This document shows, piece after piece, positions 5,243 to 5,477 of a stretch of 5,477 nt of DNA. The stretch is taken from positions 1 to 5,477 of the forward strand of contig JAGKUT010000061.1 in NCBI GenBank assembly GCA_021152765.1. Direction: 5' to 3'. The position numbers were made by a program, and so were the translations under genes. Position 1 is the stretch's first letter; every line of letters begins with the position of its first letter. Source of the DNA: Actinomycetes bacterium. Its GTDB lineage: Bacteria > Bacillota_I > Bacilli_A > RF39 > UBA660. The notes beneath the pieces were generated by a model. The model did not search any database, was not told the origin of the DNA, and worked only from the letters and a program-made list of their open reading frames with translations.

Positions 5243-5477
5243 TAATAAAAGAACTATATTTTTTAACTATATCATAAACAAATCTATCATTAACAGTCCA
5301 AACAAAAGATTCCTTATTACCAATCATTTTAACTAAATTATAATGAATTAAATTAAAATCAAAATCATTACGAATTTTATCAATATTTAACATATATCCA
5401 ATAATTAATCCAACCTTATAATTAGAATACTTTTCTTTAAACAAAGAAACAATATTATAATTAAAACTACAAATATA
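5211..5477 (-). CDS. Glycerophosphodiester phosphodiesterase family protein, C-terminal part (cut by window edge)
   Basis: Only the last 88 residues are in the window, and the frame is open to the edge. The pattern fits the end of a GDPD TIM barrel: a strand YICSFNYNIVSLFKEKY (1-17) with the Ser-Phe-Asn motif, KVGLIIGY (21-28), then SFVWTVND (57-64) and SFIITDKAYLL (76-86), which are the final two beta strands of the family. GDPD enzymes cleave glycerophosphodiesters to an alcohol and glycerol 3-phosphate, using metal-binding residues in the N-terminal half, which is not visible here. It therefore cannot be said whether the enzyme is active, secreted or fused to a membrane domain. The TGA stop comes just where the family normally ends. 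The gene converges on and overlaps the UPF0316 gene by 32 bp. Confidence 0.8.
   Translation of the reverse strand, partial: YICSFNYNIVSLFKEKYSNYKVGLIIGYMLNIDKIRNDFDFNLIHYNLVKMIGNKESFVWTVNDRFVYDIVKKYSSFIITDKAYLLHE

Noticed and set aside
1..5477. Mobile elements, CRISPR arrays, tRNA genes, phage or defence genes.
   Set aside because: No inverted terminal repeats, spaced direct repeats, cloverleaf-like segments or matching protein motifs were seen on either strand.

Overview
The window looks like chromosomal DNA of a low-GC Bacillota bacterium. GC is roughly a quarter to 30 percent by eye, and distinctly higher only over the RNase P RNA. A type B RNase P RNA, the gpsB-rnpB gene order, Shine-Dalgarno sites of the AAGGAG/GGTGAT kind and sigma-A-like promoters all point to Bacilli or a wall-bearing relative of the Mollicutes. 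UGA is a stop codon in at least two genes, so this is not a code-4 mycoplasma. A more precise placement (for example an uncultured gut Bacilli lineage) is only a guess.

Layout, left to right. All genes but one are on the minus strand, so transcription runs right to left. At 1-370 is the N-terminal part of a RodZ-like HTH protein, cut by the window edge. At 391-744 is rnpB, and at 737-1063 is gpsB, whose stop codon lies inside the P1 helix of rnpB. At 1126-2352 is an M29 metallo-aminopeptidase, at 2407-3120 prmC and at 3144-4199 prfA. At 4268-4636 is a small lipoprotein with a pilin-like mature region. At 4730-5242, on the plus strand, is a UPF0316/DUF2179 membrane protein. At 5211-5477 is the C-terminal end of a glycerophosphodiester phosphodiesterase, cut by the right edge and overlapping the UPF0316 gene tail to tail.

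Two transcription units are well supported. One is prfA-prmC-aminopeptidase: release factor 1, the methylase that modifies its GGQ motif, and a peptidase, starting from a TTGATT-17-TATAAT promoter. The other is gpsB-rnpB-rodZ, starting from a TTGACA-17-TAAAAT promoter. In it, two cell-envelope morphogenesis genes flank the RNase P RNA, with no visible terminator between rnpB and rodZ.

Most of the window is ordinary housekeeping DNA, and I see no phage, transposon, CRISPR or defence genes. The points most worth a second look are: the 10-base A tract inside the promoter spacer of the lipoprotein gene, a layout known to allow phase variation; the pilin-like body of that lipoprotein; RNase P RNA embedded in an operon; a PrmC with a much shortened N-terminal domain; and the extreme ATA-biased codon use of the one head-on gene.
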